Assembly: GCA_036732565.1 (NCBI GenBank)
Contig: DAINCF010000340.1
Span: 1 to 7,892, forward strand
Direction: 5' to 3'
From: JAIVJN01 sp036732565
GTDB lineage: Bacteria; Acidobacteriota; Vicinamibacteria; Vicinamibacterales; UBA2999
DNA length: 7,892 bases
Position 1 is the first letter of the stretch. Each line of letters opens with the position of its first letter. A model generated the notes under the pieces. That model ran no database searches. It saw only the letters and a list, made by a program, of their open reading frames with translations, and was not told the DNA's origin. The position numbers and the translations under genes are program-made. Shown piece by piece: positions 6,506 to 7,892 of the stretch.

Positions 6506-7233
6506 GTCGACACAACGATCGCGCACCGAACGAGCTCCGCCCCACGACCATCACCCCCCATTTCCTGCTGCACGCCGAAGGATCGGTGCTGATCGAAGCC
6601 GGCCAGACGCGCGTCATCTGCGCCGCCAGCATCGAGGATCGCGTGCCGCCCTTCCTGCGCAATACCGGCAAGGGCTGGGTGACGGCGGAGTACGGCATGC
6701 TCCCCCGCGCGACGACGACGCGCACCACTCGAGAAGCGTCCGCCGGCAAGGTCGGTGGGCGGACGATGGAGATTCAACGGCTCATCGGTCGATCGATGCG
6801 CGCGGTGGTGCGCCTCGAAGAGCTGGGCGAGCGGACCGTGTGGATCGACTGCGACGTCATCCAAGCCGATGGCGGCACGCGCACGGCCTCCATTACCGGC
6901 GCCTTCGTCGCGATGGTGCTCGCCCTCGCGAAGGTGCGCGAGCAGGGCATGATTCGCACGGTGCCCATCAACGACTACGTCGCCGCCACCAGCGTCGGGA
7001 TCGTCGCCGGCATGCCGATGCTCGATCTCGCCTACGAAGAAGACTCCAAGGCCGACGTCGACATGAACATCGTCAAGACGGGCGACGGGCGCTACGTCGA
7101 GGTGCAGGGCACCGCGGAGTCCGAGCCCTTCGATCGCGGCGCGCTCGATGGACTCCTGTCGCTGGCCGACCACGGCATCGAGCAGCTCTTCGCCGCGCAG
7201 CGTGCACTCGTCGGCGGCATCCTGGGTAGGTAG
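6502..7233 (+). CDS. rph: Ribonuclease PH
   Basis: Phosphorolytic 3'-to-5' exoribonuclease that trims the 3' trailer of tRNA precursors, and some other RNAs, using phosphate and releasing nucleoside diphosphates; the family is a hexameric ring in the cytoplasm. At 243 residues it is the normal bacterial length and covers the whole fold. Visible landmarks are LRPTTI near the start, HAEGSVLI (24-31), GWVTAEYGMLPRATTTRT (58-75), GRTMEIQRLIGRSMR (86-100), DCDVIQADGGTRTASITGAF (116-135), and YEEDSKADVDMN (178-189). R87, T126 and R127 match the known phosphate-binding residues, and the aspartates of EEDSKADVD the metal/catalytic site. ATG 6502 overlaps the GerMN stop as ATGA and has no clear Shine-Dalgarno. 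The TAG stop (7231-7233) lies within the left arm of a palindromic repeat, so the last residues and the stop may have been set by the repeat. Confidence 0.97.
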   Translation: MSRHNDRAPNELRPTTITPHFLLHAEGSVLIEAGQTRVICAASIEDRVPPFLRNTGKGWVTAEYGMLPRATTTRTTREASAGKVGGRTMEIQRLIGRSMRAVVRLEELGERTVWIDCDVIQADGGTRTASITGAFVAMVLALAKVREQGMIRTVPINDYVAATSVGIVAGMPMLDLAYEEDSKADVDMNIVKTGDGRYVEVQGTAESEPFDRGALDGLLSLADHGIEQLFAAQRALVGGILGR

Positions 7234-7286
7234 GGGCGGTTCGCGACCTGTCCGCCGAAGCCTCGCGAAGGTGGAACCGCCCCTAC
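7230..7286. repeat. Long-loop palindromic repeat between rph and rdgB
   Basis: Left arm GTAGGGGCGGTTC (7230-7242) and right arm GAACCGCCCCTAC (7274-7286) are exact reverse complements, giving a 13-bp stem with a 31-nt loop. The left arm contains the rph stop codon; the right arm ends 9 nt before the rdgB ATG. The element takes up nearly all of the 62-nt gap. As RNA it would be a strong intercistronic hairpin; without a T-tract it is more likely an mRNA-stability or attenuating structure than a classic terminator. Confidence 0.88.
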
Positions 7287-7295
7287 GCCGTCAAA

Positions 7296-7877
7296 ATGCA
7301 GCTCCTCATCGCAACCAGCAACCCGGGCAAGCTGCGCGAGATGCGTGCGCTGCTGTCGGGCGTGGCGGAGCTCGTGAGCCTGCTCGACTTCCCCGCCGTC
7401 CCTGAGCCCGAAGAGACCGGCGTAACCTACTGGGAGAATGCGCGCATCAAAGCGCTGGCGTACGCGGCAGCGACCGGATTGACGACGGTTGCAGACGACT
7501 CAGGCCTGGAGATTCTCGCGCTGGACGGCACGCCGGGTGTGTACTCCGCGCGCTTCCTCGGCGCGGACGTCCCGTTCCCGGCCCGATTCACCGAGATCTT
7601 TCGGCGCCTCGACGAGGGCCAGCTGCCGCGCGACGCACGCTTCGTGGCCGCCGTCGCGGTCGCGCGGGGACGCGAGATCCTCTACGAGGGCGAGGCCGCG
7701 GTCGACGGAGTCATCGCGGCTGCGCCGGACGGCACCGGCGGTTTCGGCTACGACCCGATCTTCTTCTATCCGCCCTTCGGCAAGACCACGGCCGCGTGCG
7801 AGGATACCGAGAAGGCCATCGTCTCCCACCGCGGCCGCGCGCTCCGCGACTTCGCGCGCTGGCTGCGGACACGGTAG
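7296..7877 (+). CDS. rdgB: RdgB/HAM1 family XTP/dITP pyrophosphatase
   Basis: House-cleaning nucleotide pyrophosphatase that hydrolyses non-canonical purine triphosphates (ITP, dITP, XTP) to the monophosphate and pyrophosphate, keeping deaminated bases out of nucleic acids; cytoplasmic, usually a dimer. The 193-residue length is typical. Signatures are the N-terminal ATSNPGKLREM (6-16), ENARIKA (47-53), VADDSGLEILALDGTPGVYSAR (65-86) with the catalytic/metal aspartates D67-D68, GTGGFGYDPIF (147-156) for base recognition, and SHRGRALRDF (177-186). The stretch before SHRGRA reads CEDTEKAIV, where MSxEEKNxI-type sequences are usual; the lysine is kept. ATG 7296 gives the expected N terminus but has no Shine-Dalgarno and follows the palindrome by 9 nt. 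Its TAG stop (7875-7877) lies in another copy of the same repeat. It is the last gene visible in the operon. Confidence 0.97.
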   Translation: MQLLIATSNPGKLREMRALLSGVAELVSLLDFPAVPEPEETGVTYWENARIKALAYAAATGLTTVADDSGLEILALDGTPGVYSARFLGADVPFPARFTEIFRRLDEGQLPRDARFVAAVAVARGREILYEGEAAVDGVIAAAPDGTGGFGYDPIFFYPPFGKTTAACEDTEKAIVSHRGRALRDFARWLRTR

Positions 7878-7892
7878 GGGCGGTTCGCGACT
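7874..7892. repeat. Left half of a GTAGGGGCGGTTC repeat at the window edge
   Basis: GTAGGGGCGGTTCGCGA (7874-7890) is identical over 17 bases to the repeat start at 7230-7246. It carries the stop codon of rdgB. The matching right arm would lie beyond the window. Confidence 0.85.

Noticed and set aside
6358..7173. 271-codon minus-strand open frame opposite rph
   Set aside because: Antisense shadow of RNase PH, with no motif of its own.

Overview
The window is GC-rich, densely coding bacterial chromosome. Gene style, short dispersed palindromes of the TAGGGGCGG...CCGCCCCTA and GGTCCGCC-TTTA-GGCGGACC types, and an ECF sigma/anti-sigma cassette suggest an Acidobacteriota genome, perhaps Vicinamibacteria. 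That placement is inference from memory of such genomes, not a search result. Nothing marks it as phage, plasmid or genomic island, and there is no CRISPR array, tRNA, rRNA or transposase.

Layout. (1) Bases 1-1686, plus strand: a tandem-domain family 2 glycosyltransferase whose start is probably left of the window. (2) 1687-1743: a short gap between convergent genes holding a hairpin repeat. (3) 3573 down to 1744, minus strand: a tight three-gene operon of ECF sigma factor, single-pass membrane protein (candidate anti-sigma factor without the zinc motif) and a secreted proline-rich protein. The genes overlap by 4 bp or sit 1 bp apart, and the two downstream genes have clear Shine-Dalgarno sequences. 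(4) 3574-3784: the region between divergent genes, filled with degenerate and perfect palindromes. (5) 3785-4243, plus strand: a GNAT acetyltransferase. (6) 4251-7877, plus strand: N-acetylmuramoyl-L-alanine amidase, GerMN-domain protein, RNase PH (rph) and a RdgB/HAM1 nucleotide pyrophosphatase (rdgB). The first three overlap by ATGA junctions; a 13-bp-stem palindrome separates rph from rdgB.

How they work together. The sigma operon looks like a self-contained envelope-signalling unit. The 4251-7877 operon joins cell-wall cleavage and an envelope GerMN protein to RNA 3'-end processing and nucleotide-pool cleaning; I recall this gene order from other Gram-negative lineages. I see no clearly new multi-gene system. 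The most unusual material is the repeats: one family supplies the TAG stop codons of both rph and rdgB, fills the divergent intergenic region and lies just before two genes without visible Shine-Dalgarno sites. A second palindrome lies inside the 5' end of the amidase reading frame, where no normal start codon fits the signal peptide.
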